From Cladopsammia gracilis (taxonomy: Eukaryota > Cnidaria > Anthozoa > Scleractinia > Dendrophylliidae), in the NCBI GenBank assembly GCA_022457155.1, contig JAJGOT010000600.1:1-64000 (forward strand): a DNA stretch of 64,000 nt, read 5' to 3'. The first letter of the stretch is position 1. Each line of letters starts with the position of its first letter. The position numbers and the translations under genes were made by a program. Positions 35,864 to 46,031 of this stretch are shown one piece after another. Under the pieces are notes generated by a model, which saw only the letters and a program-made list of their open reading frames with translations, ran no database searches and had not been told where the DNA came from.

Positions 35864-37468
35864 AGGATAATCCGGTTAACAAAAACAGGTAATTCGAGGA
35901 CAGCTGCCTTAGTTTCGACTCTCTTGTCATATTGCCACTCCCATGACTCACGCATCGCAATTGCTTTTCAAATTTTTCAGTGCACTTTCGATTGTCCTTT
36001 TTAGAAGAAATTTTAAATCAAATTTAAGATAAGGACATCTTTCGATAACCCTTAACATGAAGAATTTTAAAGGCGTGAGAAATTATTTGGTGTTACGAAC
36101 GAGTTGTTCTCGCGCGTTTGTCGCTCTGCTCCGCGCTTCGCAGTCGCTGCCTGTTTCGTTAAAACGGAAGACAACTTTTTTAGCCATCTCGTTGAACCCG
36201 CGTCACTGGGGATTTATTTAATATAGGGGTAAACAATTTTGAAGAAGAAAATCGAATGAAAGTTTCAGAAGTTTCTCACGTTTCATTCTGTTTCCACGAT
36301 TTGCTTCTTGAAGGCGGATGGCGCGCGGGATGCGATACAATCGACCTTTATTAATTATTTTCCGATTCATCAAAACGACACATCTGCGCTAACAGTATTA
36401 GACTTCACGATGGTCTATTACCCTGCAAAAGTACCTATCCTGAAGGCTTTTCTAGTTACCCAGATTGGTGAGAAAGAAGGAAAGCTACCTAAAAACTTTA
36501 ATAAGGCGACGCCCGATCGATCCTCTCCCTCTCGGTCTTCAGTCATATTTTCTCGTTTCAGGCGTTACTTTCCGCGCTTAAACTTTTGTCTCTTCCACAA
36601 TGTGAGATCCATGAGCTTGATCTTTCTTCAGCGTCCTTAATTTTTAAAAGAAACTATCACAAAAAAGATCAGGATCATCAAGATGTGAAGTACCGACAAT
36701 ATAAAATCGCCCGCTGATTTCGCTAATACGCGCACACTTGGGAAACTGTCGCGCGCGGAAGCGATTGATATGGAAAAGAGGTTCTGGCCTGCAATACATC
36801 AAATCAATTTTGTTCTGTCTTGGCGGCATTGGTCCAGTTTATGTTGCTGATCTCAGCTGATCTGTATTTCTCGATTAAAGACTGCGAGTAGTTGCCCTTT
36901 TTACTCAGATTCAAGCGCGCGCTAGCCAAGATTGAGTAATTTTGGTACATTTGGCAAATAAACGGCGGCTTCTCGCGGCTATTCGTTCTCATGAAAAGAC
37001 AAAAAGGAAAAGCAAGTTACTGTGGGCAGTCTTGTCGGATTGGATCAATCGTATATTAAAAAGGCAGCGATTGTTAGCAACTTATGATACAGACATCTCT
37101 CCAAATCTTCGTTCTGAGTTCGCGAGGATTTTTTACAGAGCTGAAAAAGCCAGTTATTTGGCGGAGAGGAGAGAAAATTTTCGTCGAGATATAGACTGTG
37201 AGCAGTTTTTTCCCTCAGATCCGAGAGCGCGCGAGGTGATTTATAACTATTCTCGAGACTATTCTTTTCTTCTTCTCGCAGACATCACGCTCCAAAACAT
37301 AGAAAGAAAAGAGACTGCTCGTTTTCTATCGTAGACGGATGGAATCTTTTCTTGTTTCCAAAAAGCGTTTGTATATACAACACGACGTTGGTAAAAAAAG
37401 TATTAAGACCATCACGCATGCTGTTGACCGTCGAAAGTTATTAAAGTTTGAGGTGGGAACTAACTATA
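35864..37468. repeat. 1.5 kb tandem repeat, unit 2
   Basis: A direct copy of unit 1, starting AGGATAATCCGGTTAACAAA and ending near GGTGGGAACTAACTATA. It includes insertions absent from unit 1 (for example CGTCGAGATATAGACTGTGA near 37181). A 130-residue plus-strand frame at 36942-37334 is open here (many Arg/Lys/Glu; RRLLAAIRSHEKTKRKSK) but is broken in unit 1, so I do not call it a gene. Confidence 0.9.
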
Positions 37469-38607
37469 AATTTATGTTGCATTACACTATTTTGATCGTT
37501 CAGTAAGGTTTTATATAAATTATATATAAATTTTATATAAATTTCCGGTAGGACGCAGAGAAGAGTCCGACTGACTTTGAAGTTTGCGAGACAATGCCCC
37601 GGCAAATTTCAATTGACCAGAACGGACTTCAAAAAAGTGGCGCTCGTTGCATTTTGACTGCATGGGAACTGAAAAATAATTAATGGCTGAAGTCCTTTTT
37701 TATTCTCACACTTCAGCTGTCGTAGTTTTTACGATAATAGAATTTTTTTTCATTAGTAACATAAGTACAAGCGCAAGTACAAGACACCGAGAATCGTCAC
37801 CGATTAATGTTATGAAAACAGTCTAAATTCTCCGCAGAACTTGCGCTTGTTCATACCGAATCAGCCTGAACTCAGCTCTTCCATTTGTGTTTGGACTTTT
37901 AGCTTGGGAATGTTGTCTCTCGTAAAAACCAGGAATCGTGGTAATATTTAAGCGACCTTGCAGGCAAAACTCGAGGCGGTTAGCTTTGCACCTTTTGCCG
38001 CCAATTGCAATACAAGCGGAACTTTTCTTTGAGGCCGCCAAAGGGCTCCGCGCGCGTCGACGCTAGGAATGAGCCGTGGGAAAAGAAATACGTTGTGTAT
38101 TTTTTGCTGGAAATTCCCACGAATATTGGAACATTTAGAACGCAAGTATATGAAAGATGGTAAATTCGAGTTCAGATTGAGGCAGAGCGATATCGCAAAC
38201 GGCGCGCAAATAAAATACGAGCATGCGAACCGAGAGCGGCCTTTTTCTGCCGGCCATTTTTCCTTCACTCTCCGCAATCTAAGTTTGTTGTGTTTTTCGT
38301 TATTATGGAAAGAAAGCAACCACGGTGTGATAAACTGAGTTACTAAATCAAGCCTCTTACAGCATGCCAATAGTGAGCTTCGACCCGGCATCGATCCCAG
38401 CCAGCTTGGGGAGTTTATGCGTTTATGCGTAAGGGAGCTCTCCCCGTCCCTGTGTACTTAAGCCCCCCTTTATTTCATCTCTCTTTTTCTCTCTTGGATC
38501 GACACCCGCTATTAGACGAACACTAGTGATGGTCCAGTGGCATAGGAATACCTGCTATCCTTTGTAACCGATAAAACGGTCAGCCCGGTAATTACAAAAG
38601 CTGTTAT
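37469..38607. other. Spacer, no gene seen
   Basis: Overlapping open frames on both strands at 37823-38391 have no family features. A TGATGGTCCAGTGGCATAGG word at about 38527 resembles a tRNA A box, but no matching B box follows, so no tRNA-like feature is called. Confidence 0.4.
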
Positions 38608-38913
38608 GGCGGGGGTACACGTAAATTTAAATTAAATTGTAATAGGTTAAAAGAAAATGATTTTTGGAACACCAACAGACAGTTGAAACCAACGCGTACG
38701 TCTCTTAATTTTACAAATCCTTTGAGAAAAGCTATTTCCTCCTAAACATACTCCAAAATCATCCAAAAATTTTCAAAACACCCCATGGCCATGACATAAA
38801 TTCGTGAGATGAACATAGAGTTTTTGGATTGCTTGAAACGTGAACGAGATATTTCCATTGTAAAAGCCATGTCAAGTGGCGGAAAAATGGCGCGTTTCAT
38901 GTGGACCCCCGCC
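38608..38913. repeat. MITE with GGCGGGGGT ends
   Basis: The left end GGCGGGGGTACACGT is inverted against the right end ATGTGGACCCCCGCC. About 306 bp, no coding capacity. Confidence 0.65.
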
Positions 38914-39066
38914 TTAGTTGTACCGTAATCTGACGGCTAAGAATTTCAATGAATGTCACCAAAAACGACTGGGACCTAGCATTGCGCATGTGTTAAAGGT
39001 GAAAGATGCTCGATTTGGACTGGAACCAATGGCATGTGACGTCACCGCTTTCAAAAGTCTCCGCAA

Positions 39067-39214
39067 CCTCGTTCCCAGGGCCTCTCTCTCTTCAGCTACG
39101 TCATCATCGGGAGAGATGTTTAATATTTTGTTACAGGGTGGCACTTGACCAGCCGCAACCAGGGTCTCTCCCGATGATGACGTAGCTGAAGAGAGAGAGG
39201 CCCTGGAAACGAGG
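39067..39214. repeat. Palindromic MITE with CTCGTTCCCAGGGCC ends
   Basis: The left arm CCTCGTTCCCAGGGCCTCTC, CTCTTCAGCTACGTCATCAT, CGGGAGAGA is mirrored by TCTCTCCCGATGATGACGTA and GAGAGGCCCTGGAAACGAGG on the right, with a loop of about 45 bases. A fragment of a related sequence is visible near 4445-4510. Confidence 0.8.
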
Positions 39215-39590
39215 CCGAAGTCTCCGTTTTCACCTGTCCACACTAGAGGTAGAGGCATGTGAAGCTTTCTACGTCATCGTTTTCTAAAGTCCAATAACTT
39301 GTAAAACTTCAAGGACCACTTGAACAAACAGTAGCAAAATGTAGCTGCATCTTTGAGCAGATCAGGATCAGCAATGAACTAAGTTTTCAAAAGTCTCCGT
39401 TTTCACCTCTCCACACTAGAAACGAAGCGTTTTCAAAGCGATGCGTACTTTTGAAACCGTTTTGGAAAGTCTCCGTTTTCATCAGCGTTTTCGGGCGTTT
39501 TAGTATGGACGATAGGCGAAAACGCATCAAAACGTATGCGTTTTCAAACGAAAACGCATTAGTGGTCGGGGCCTCAAAAGAACAGGTAAA
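39215..39590. repeat. AAAACG-rich dispersed repeat
   Basis: Repeated GTCTCCGTTTTCACCTCTCC ACACTAG words and AAAACGCAT/ATGCGTTTTC inverted words end at GGTCGGGGCCTC. A relative lies at about 58340-58497 (TACGTGTGGACGGGGCCTTA). The borders are approximate. Confidence 0.5.
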
Positions 39591-39840
39591 CGATAGCTGT
39601 ATTTGGAGTTTATAACTCTGCCTGTCACGCTGAGACCAGTTTTGGCCAGTTTTGTTTAAAAAAAAAACAATTCGAACAAAATATGAACCATAAAGGGGAA
39701 TTTTCAATAAAAGAGACCACAAAGGGGGACTTTTAGATTTGAATATTTACGCAGCGTTTTGAATAATTAAGTAGGGTCAACTTTAACTCGGTCACTGAGC
39801 AGGGACAACATTCCTCATATAAACACTCGGCAAAGATGTC

Positions 39841-39905
39841 TCGGGGGGGAGGGGGAGGGGGGGGAGGGGGAGGGGGGAGGGGGAGGGGGGGAGGGGGAGG
39901 GGGGG
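39841..39905. repeat. G-rich minisatellite (GGGGGAGG)n
   Basis: About 65 bp of only G and A in units of GGGGGGAGGGGG. A strong G-quadruplex candidate, 265 bp upstream of the first CUB gene's start codon. Antisense it would encode a proline-rich artefact. Confidence 0.85.
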
Positions 39906-40169
39906 CATATAAATAGAGCCTAATTTTTGAGCTGGAAGTGAATGTACTTTTTTTGGCACAGACTTTGAGCCTTTCGTTTTCCAATCCATGAGAAGAAGAG
40001 AGCTTGCTCACCGGTAGCCTGCGTAGCAGGCGCATGGGCTACTTATTTATTTCTGTCGTTTGGCTAGACTCGCCATTCCCATTGATAGTTTACGTCACGT
40101 GAACTTCAAAGCTACAAACTGATGTACATATTTCAGTCACGCAACGGAAGCTGAAAAGGAGGAAAGAAA

Positions 40170-43100
40170 ATGGTTTTGATCTCAATGGCGATGCAATCCA
40201 TATTATTTACTGTTTGTCTGCTCATAATAAGTTTATCAGTCGTTTCAAAAGGAAACCTTCAGCCCGATAAACGTTCATCTTCAAGTTTTGAATCGACACC
40301 GGCGAAGAATTGTACATCCCCAAAACCGCCGATGGCAGACGCCATGTTAAAGTGGCGAGCCGGTCGTGATAACAACGTTTTTCAGCCCGGAGAAAAAGCT
40401 GAATTTGTTTGTAATGAAGGATTCCGGCAGGTCGGCTGGCTTGAAACATTAACGTGCCAAAATGATGGGAATTGGGGTTCTAATTCGTATGTCGAGGATG
40501 ATTTCAAATCAAGTGAAAGCGCTTCAGGTGAGCATATACTTTCCTTACATGTTGTAGTGTTTTTAAAATATCGTGATCGATCGATAACTTGATCGGAATG
40601 GATTTTAATTTAAAAAACCCGGCCACTTATATGCCTTGTGCTACCAAACGTTTTTAATAAGTGACCGGATATTCTAAAATCGCTCCGAAGTCTTTTCGAA
40701 CATAAAGATCCATTGTCGATCATTGTCAGTGAACGATCGGTGAAGATCCTGATTTTTTAATTGTCTGAATCGTTAAAATCGTTTTTTGTTTTGTTTTATT
40801 TCTATTTAATTTATCTACATCTTGGTGACTATATTCAAAACGTACTAAACTTCATTTTCAGTTTAATACGCGGTCGTTTTTTACTGATAATGCGATCGAT
40901 TTCTTTTCTCGGTTCTCAGCTCAGATGAAACTGGTTCAAATTTCCTTATCGGCAAAGAAAACCGACAAAATTTGAACGAAAAGCCGTAAATGTTATTATT
41001 CACAATGAGATTATGCTAATTTGCAAGGAATAAATGGCCCGATTTATACTGGAGACGGATGATCCGTCTGAACGAACTTGGGCAAACATTCGTTAGTTCG
41101 TCTGATAATCCGTCTGTGTATAAACACGGGAAAAAAGACGGATTATCCGTTAAGACGAACTATCTGCTAAGTTCGTCTTGGGAGACAAACTAAGCAGATA
41201 GTTCGTGTAGACGGATAATCCGTCTCTTTGCCCGTGTTTATACACAGACGGATTATCAGACGAACTAGCGAATGTTTGCCCAAGTTCGTCCAGACGGATC
41301 ATCCGTCTCCAGTATAAATCGGGCCAATGTCATTGGACGTTTCTTTTTGACAAACTGGAACGGTAATAAATAAATTTTAAATAGCTTCAACTGCGCAGTA
41401 AATCAAACTAAAAAGATATAAACAAATAAAAAAAAGAAAAGAAAAACGTGTTGAAATATAAGGACAAGTGAACATTTCCCAGCGGGATCAAAATATGATT
41501 TCTCAATGCTGTAATTGATCTACTGCAACGGCAGGTGCAAAATAAAGCAGTGCAACAATAGTGATCGGCATCTAGTTTCTCCTAACAGTAGCAATCATTT
41601 CGGTTATTCAGGCGACGGGAAACACGTCAGACTGCGAGCATTTCTTGATTTGTACACGACGTCATAAAAATTCAAAAAAATAAACTATACACCTGCAAAG
41701 CTGTTTCTAATACGGTATGTGAATACATACAAGTGTTACATTCCTTCACTGAAAGTTTCAGGTTTTTTATGTTTTGCGATTTGTAAAGGTTTTAAATGTG
41801 TCACGCAATTCGTCACGCTATTTCAGATAAGCCGTGAAAATAAATAAAATTGAACTAGCCTGAAAAATTGAACCAGCTGAAAGTTATTTATTTATTTTTT
41901 TTTTGCATTATAGATACTTACAAGCCGATCTAATGGAAATTATAGTGAATCCAATCTTTTGCGATTAGATTTTTGGTGCCACTTTGAAGTTTTTGCTGCC
42001 ATGTTTGTGTCCCTTAGGGACACCAATTCAAGATGGCCGCTCCATACATTTTTAATAAAAATGTCTAATACTCGTTTGCCTATAACTCTTAATTCAACGA
42101 AATGCTCTTGCGTTTCAAAATTTGGCTCAGATGTGCAGTTTTAAACTCTCCACGATTCCATAAACATTTTGGAGTCGAAATCTGTTTTTTAATGCTTCTG
42201 AATTTTGTTACGACTTAAGTGTAAACCACGAATTTTCTTTGGCGCGAAAAGTCCGCGAGAAGACGAACGAATAAAAGCCCAATACCTTTTCGTTTTCACC
42301 GTTTATCGTAATTATAACAGGCTGGGCATTTGCTTCATCCTCTGATCGATGCCGCTGACCGATGTGATTTCACTTTCCAGGCTTCTGTGTAACCAATCAC
42401 TGCAATGACACTGGAACCTTTAACTGCAAAGACAAGGAGTCTGTTGATATATGCAGAAGGTGCGACTGCGTTGCTGACTGCCGAGACGCCAGCGACGAAA
42501 AGGATTGTGGGTCAATTCTGATAAACGTGACGGGACGGGCCACTGGTGAGATAAAATACCCGAAAAATACAAACACTGGTTACATAGGGCCCGTGCATTG
42601 CAGCAGAACTTTATGGACTGACGATCCTGGTTTTTATATAAAGCTGCTGTTCACTAAGTTTTCTTTTCCTGGAGATTGCGATGACAATTACCTCTTCCTG
42701 AATAACGCGACGTTTAGCGGCGATGAAACATCGCCCGATTGTTGCAAAAAGAGTGAAAAAGTTGCCTGCGGATTTGGCGCCAAATCTGGCGCTCCACCTC
42801 TGTCGCATACTACCAAGAACTTTATGATCATCACCGTTGTTTCTACAGAATCGAATTCTTCCCAATTTACAGCAAAGTGGTTCAACGTAAACGGACTTTT
42901 TCCCTATGGTGTTGTACCGAAGGGCGATGCTCCTTATCCTGAGAACATTAAAATTGATAAGAAAACGAGTAAGAAAATTGACAACGCAACCACCGACTCA
43001 ACGTACGTCGCTGCCGTGGTAATTTTGTCCATCTTCGCTTTTATCATTTTAGCTATCCTGGCGTGCAAACTCGGGCAGCATTTCATCGGACCGCAGTGCA

Positions 43101-43303
43101 GTGTGGGGTACTGTTGTGCCTGGATTGCAGCTAAGAGACGTCAGCGGTCAATCCCACGAGCACCTTCTCCAGAGACGACACCCATTAGGAGGGACATTCA
43201 GAACCACGAGGATGCACAGGGAAGGTCTCAGCGGACAGTCCTCGCTAATGACGGTCGCACAACCTTGAGGACCCGCTATGGAAGCGCAGAGGAGATTGCT
43301 TGA
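40170..43303 (+). CDS. Sushi-like/LDLa/CUB single-pass membrane protein, gene 1
   Basis: Two exons, 40170-40527 and 42381-43303, joined TCAG|GTGAGC...TTCCAG|GC in phase: 426 residues. Residues 1-27 form a signal peptide. A sushi/CCP-like module covers about 47-105 (GEKAEFVCNEGFRQVGWLETLTCQ pattern, kept short: GEKAEFVCNEGFRQ). An LDL-receptor class A module follows at about 122-160, with the Ca-binding signature DCRDASDEKDC. A CUB-like domain lies at about 165-290 with GFYIKLLFTKFS. Residues 329-348 form one membrane helix, followed by a basic, Ser/Thr-rich cytoplasmic tail of about 75 residues. The protein should sit in the plasma membrane with its modules outside, as an adhesion, recognition or co-receptor molecule; no ligand can be inferred. 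It is the tandem paralogue of the gene at 46032. The intron holds a 291-bp palindrome. The start ATG was chosen because it gives a clean signal peptide; a second ATG lies at codon 6. Confidence 0.88.
41035..41325. repeat. Near-perfect 291-bp palindrome in CUB gene 1 intron
   Basis: The left arm starts TGGCCCGATTTATACTGGAG and continues with ACGGATGATCCGTC. The right arm ends CTCCAGTATAAATCGGGCCA. The arms match almost base for base to a centre near 41181. Each arm itself contains small palindromes (GACGGATNATCCGTC) and the word CCCGTGTTTATAC. A fold-back MITE without coding capacity. Confidence 0.9.
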
Positions 43304-44461
43304 AGGAGTTATTCTGGTTATTTTAATTTACCCGGAAAAGGGCATAACTGATAAGTGTGATCGCTGTCTTAAAAATTTTTGTCCTTTCGTGGTGGTCGAC
43401 TAGCCAATTAGGTAACATATGAAATTGACTGCAAGGAATATTCTTACAAAGCGAATTAGCCATATTTTTATTTGGGTTTGTGTAAAGACCTGTTGTATAA
43501 AAGGAACAAAGCAAAAAAAAAAAAAATACGTATAAAAGCTCGATATATAACATACTATGTGGCTTCACCGGCGAGAAATCGAACCTCTGTCTCCTGCTTA
43601 CAAGGCAGACGTGATTAGGCGAGCCAACAGAGATAGTGGGGGAAATATCCAAACTGTTTACTTATTTCATCACACCAAGATCACGAGGTTGTTCGCACGG
43701 TGAGTCTATGTGAATCATTCATATAGTATGTTATATCGTGCTTTCATATACGTTTATCCAACTGGGGCTTGTCTATATACATGGAAGGAGGCTAGTCTCA
43801 GGATTACTACACGCGACATGTTTAGTGCGAAGAAATGGAGGTGCTAGGATGTTCTTAGCTGCGAGGTACGATTATCCGGGCAGTGCAAGTCAACCCTTTC
43901 GCAATAATCACTATCCTTTGCAGTAAACTGATTATCCCTCTTATATGTCGACAGGTCTTTAGGATTCCAGAATGGACCTTCCAAAAATACAAGTCAATAA
44001 TAACGTTACGTATGTGTTGGGGTGGGGGGGGGGGGGGGGGGGAAATAAGGTAAAACCTATTTACGATGGAGAATAACGCCTAACTACAATAACATTATAA
44101 AACTAAAAAACTGTACAAGACTAAAACGTACGAGTCCGTGAGGTTTTCAATTCAAGTTAAATTGATTTCTCGGAAGATTTCCCTGAATTCCGATTGAACG
44201 AAGTTGATCTCCTTAGTGAAAAAAAGAGCGAGAGAAAAACAGTAATTAACCGTAGTCAGGCTTTACCATTTAACTCTGGAGAGAATGTGATTCTTTAACT
44301 TAAGGCCGGTTGATTTAAACGAAGTCTAACTTAGACCACGGTTTAAGACAATTACTAGACCTCTAAATATGTTTATAAGTGGGCCATTTTAAGTACATAA
44401 ATGTTTTTTTCTAGTCCGGTGCTTTATGCCTTCCTGACACTGTCTACAGTAGATAATGCGG
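43304..44461. other. Spacer between the CUB genes
   Basis: 3' flank of gene 1. It contains an A-run near 43514, the tRNA-like segment at 43563-43633 and a G-run at about 44021-44042. No gene is recognised. Confidence 0.5.
43563..43633 (-). repeat. tRNA-Thr-like segment, probably SINE head
   Basis: Read on the minus strand it has CTGCCTTGTAAGCAG, a five-base anticodon stem around a loop holding TGT (threonine), and a B box AGGTTCGATTTC. The D-arm region (TTGGCTCGCCTAATCACG) is poor and the acceptor ends do not pair well, so a tRNA-derived SINE or tRNA pseudogene is more likely than a working tRNA. Confidence 0.5.
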
Positions 44462-44743
44462 TTTAGAGCAGTTTTCAATTGAGTGTCGTATTAACCAAAA
44501 CCAAAGTAATTACTCTGACCAATCACAGCAGTCGTAAGCAATCCAATGAACCAATCAGAGCTCGAAGCAATTACATGTCGGCGGCGCCAAGCGCGGGAAA
44601 ACGCGTGCGAGCAAGTCACGATTGGTTTTGGTTTTACTTCTGATTGGTTGAGAAAGTGGCGCGAGATTTTTTACAAAGCGTAGCAATGCAAAACCAAAGC
44701 AATTGTGTAATTACTTTCGACACTCAATGAAAACTGCTCTAAA
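44462..44743. repeat. MITE family A, copy 2
   Basis: The ends TTTAGAGCAGTTTTCAATTG and GAAAACTGCTCTAAA are inverted. The interior closely matches copy 3 at 59555 (ACCAATCAGAGCTC, ATTACATGTCGGCGGCGCCA, GCGGGAAAACGCGTGCGAGC). About 282 bp. Confidence 0.9.
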
Positions 44744-44818
44744 TATCAGGGTTGGCCAGATTGAAATTGGTTTATTAAAATAACCGACCCATGTTATTAT
44801 AATTTTTTTTTAATCACT

Positions 44819-45077
44819 ACGGGGTGTGACAACTCTAAGAAGGCCTGTTTCGGGAGAAAAACAAAATTCTTCCGGGAATCTGAAGATTTTGCCGGGAATC
44901 GGGAGACTCGAAAAATTTTCGGGGAAACATGAGATAATGTTGTTAAAATTTCGGGAAGTTTGACATTTTTGCGAGAATGTCTCCGAAAAAATCGGGAAGG
45001 TATTCCAAATTTTCGGGACAACTTTCAGTTCCACACAGTATTGCTGAAACAGCGTTTGTTAGAGTTGTCACCCCCCG
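44819..45077. repeat. hAT-like MITE with 8-bp target duplication
   Basis: The left end ACGGGGTGTGACAACTCTAA and right end TTAGAGTTGTCACCCCCCG are inverted. The 8-bp word TAATCACT flanks it directly at 44811-44818 and 45078-45085, the duplication length typical of hAT elements. The interior has many TCGGGAA/TTCCGGGAA words. Confidence 0.75.
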
Positions 45078-45451
45078 TAATCACTGGTTTTGTTGAATAC
45101 AAAGCGGATTTTCAAATTATAGACGATATGAAACAAATTGCAGAGCAACAATAAACGAAGTAGCCGGTGCGCAGACGCCTGTTATATTCTTGATTCGCGT
45201 CGGGAAAGGAAACGGTCTCATGCGACACTCAATCATATTCCAATCAGTTACGTCAATCTTTCCTGCTCTCATTGTTGAATTGTGTGATTCTATGATCCAA
45301 TCTTGAAAAACCAACGTCGAGAGGTTAGAGACCATCAGTTCTGTCCCAACAAATGTGTCTAGAAGTGTAGGAGGCGCCTGCGCCAGGCTATGGACGACGT
45401 TCAAGGGAAATGTCATTAAAAAGTCAGGAAGCAATAGACAGCGTAGCTTCT

Positions 45452-45771
45452 TAAGGCCCGTTTACACATGCGAATTTTGAGGCGATTTTTGTCGCGCTCT
45501 CCAATGCAACTTCTGTCGCAAGTGTAAACTAGCGGCGATTTCCTGTGTGATTCGGGTGCGACATTGCTTTGATATGCTGTGATTTCCCAAAAAATCGCTG
45601 CCAAGTTGCATCAGGTTTCGAACATGTTCGAAACCTCTGCGACAAATCGCGTCCAAATCGCACTGAAATCACCGCCCGTTTACACATGCGATTTGAAGAT
45701 GCAACTTGCGCGCGACAAAAATTGCATCGACAAGTGCGACAAAAATTGCACAAAAAATCGCTTTAGCGCTC
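45452..45771. repeat. MITE family GCCCGTTTACACATGCGA, complete copy
   Basis: It starts AAGGCCCGTTTACACATGCG and contains GCGCTCTCCAATGCAACTT, a central GTTTCGAACATGTTCGAAAC palindrome, a second CCCGTTTACACATGCGATTT, and repeated GCGACAAAAATTGCA units near its right end. It is the same family as the split copy at 23986-25713. About 320 bp, 260 bp upstream of CUB gene 2. Confidence 0.7.
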
Positions 45772-46031
45772 ATTCCGAACGCCTTATGCAAAATAAAAGT
45801 TAGCTAACATGTGAGGACACGCGACGTTTATACCAACTTATATTTGTCACTGACGAGATTTTACGAAGTTCAGTTTGCTGTTTGAATACAGGTCAGCTCC
45901 TCTGTATTAAATTAAACTCATTGCAAATTCATATACGTCTACATCTATTGACTGACAGCTGATCGCGTATTAAATTATTCCAAAGTGATATCAAGCGTGG
46001 CATTGGTTCGTACGCTAGTCTCGCCTCTGAA

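Noticed and set aside
36942..37334. 130-residue frame in the second tandem unit
   Set aside because: The matching segment of the first unit is interrupted by indels that ignore codon boundaries, so coding constraint is unlikely.
39733..40035. Proline-rich minus-strand frames over 39841-39905
   Set aside because: The proline run is the translation of a G/A minisatellite.
43563..43633. Working tRNA-Thr gene
   Set aside because: The anticodon arm and B box are good, but the D arm and acceptor stem do not fit; a tRNA-derived repeat is likelier.
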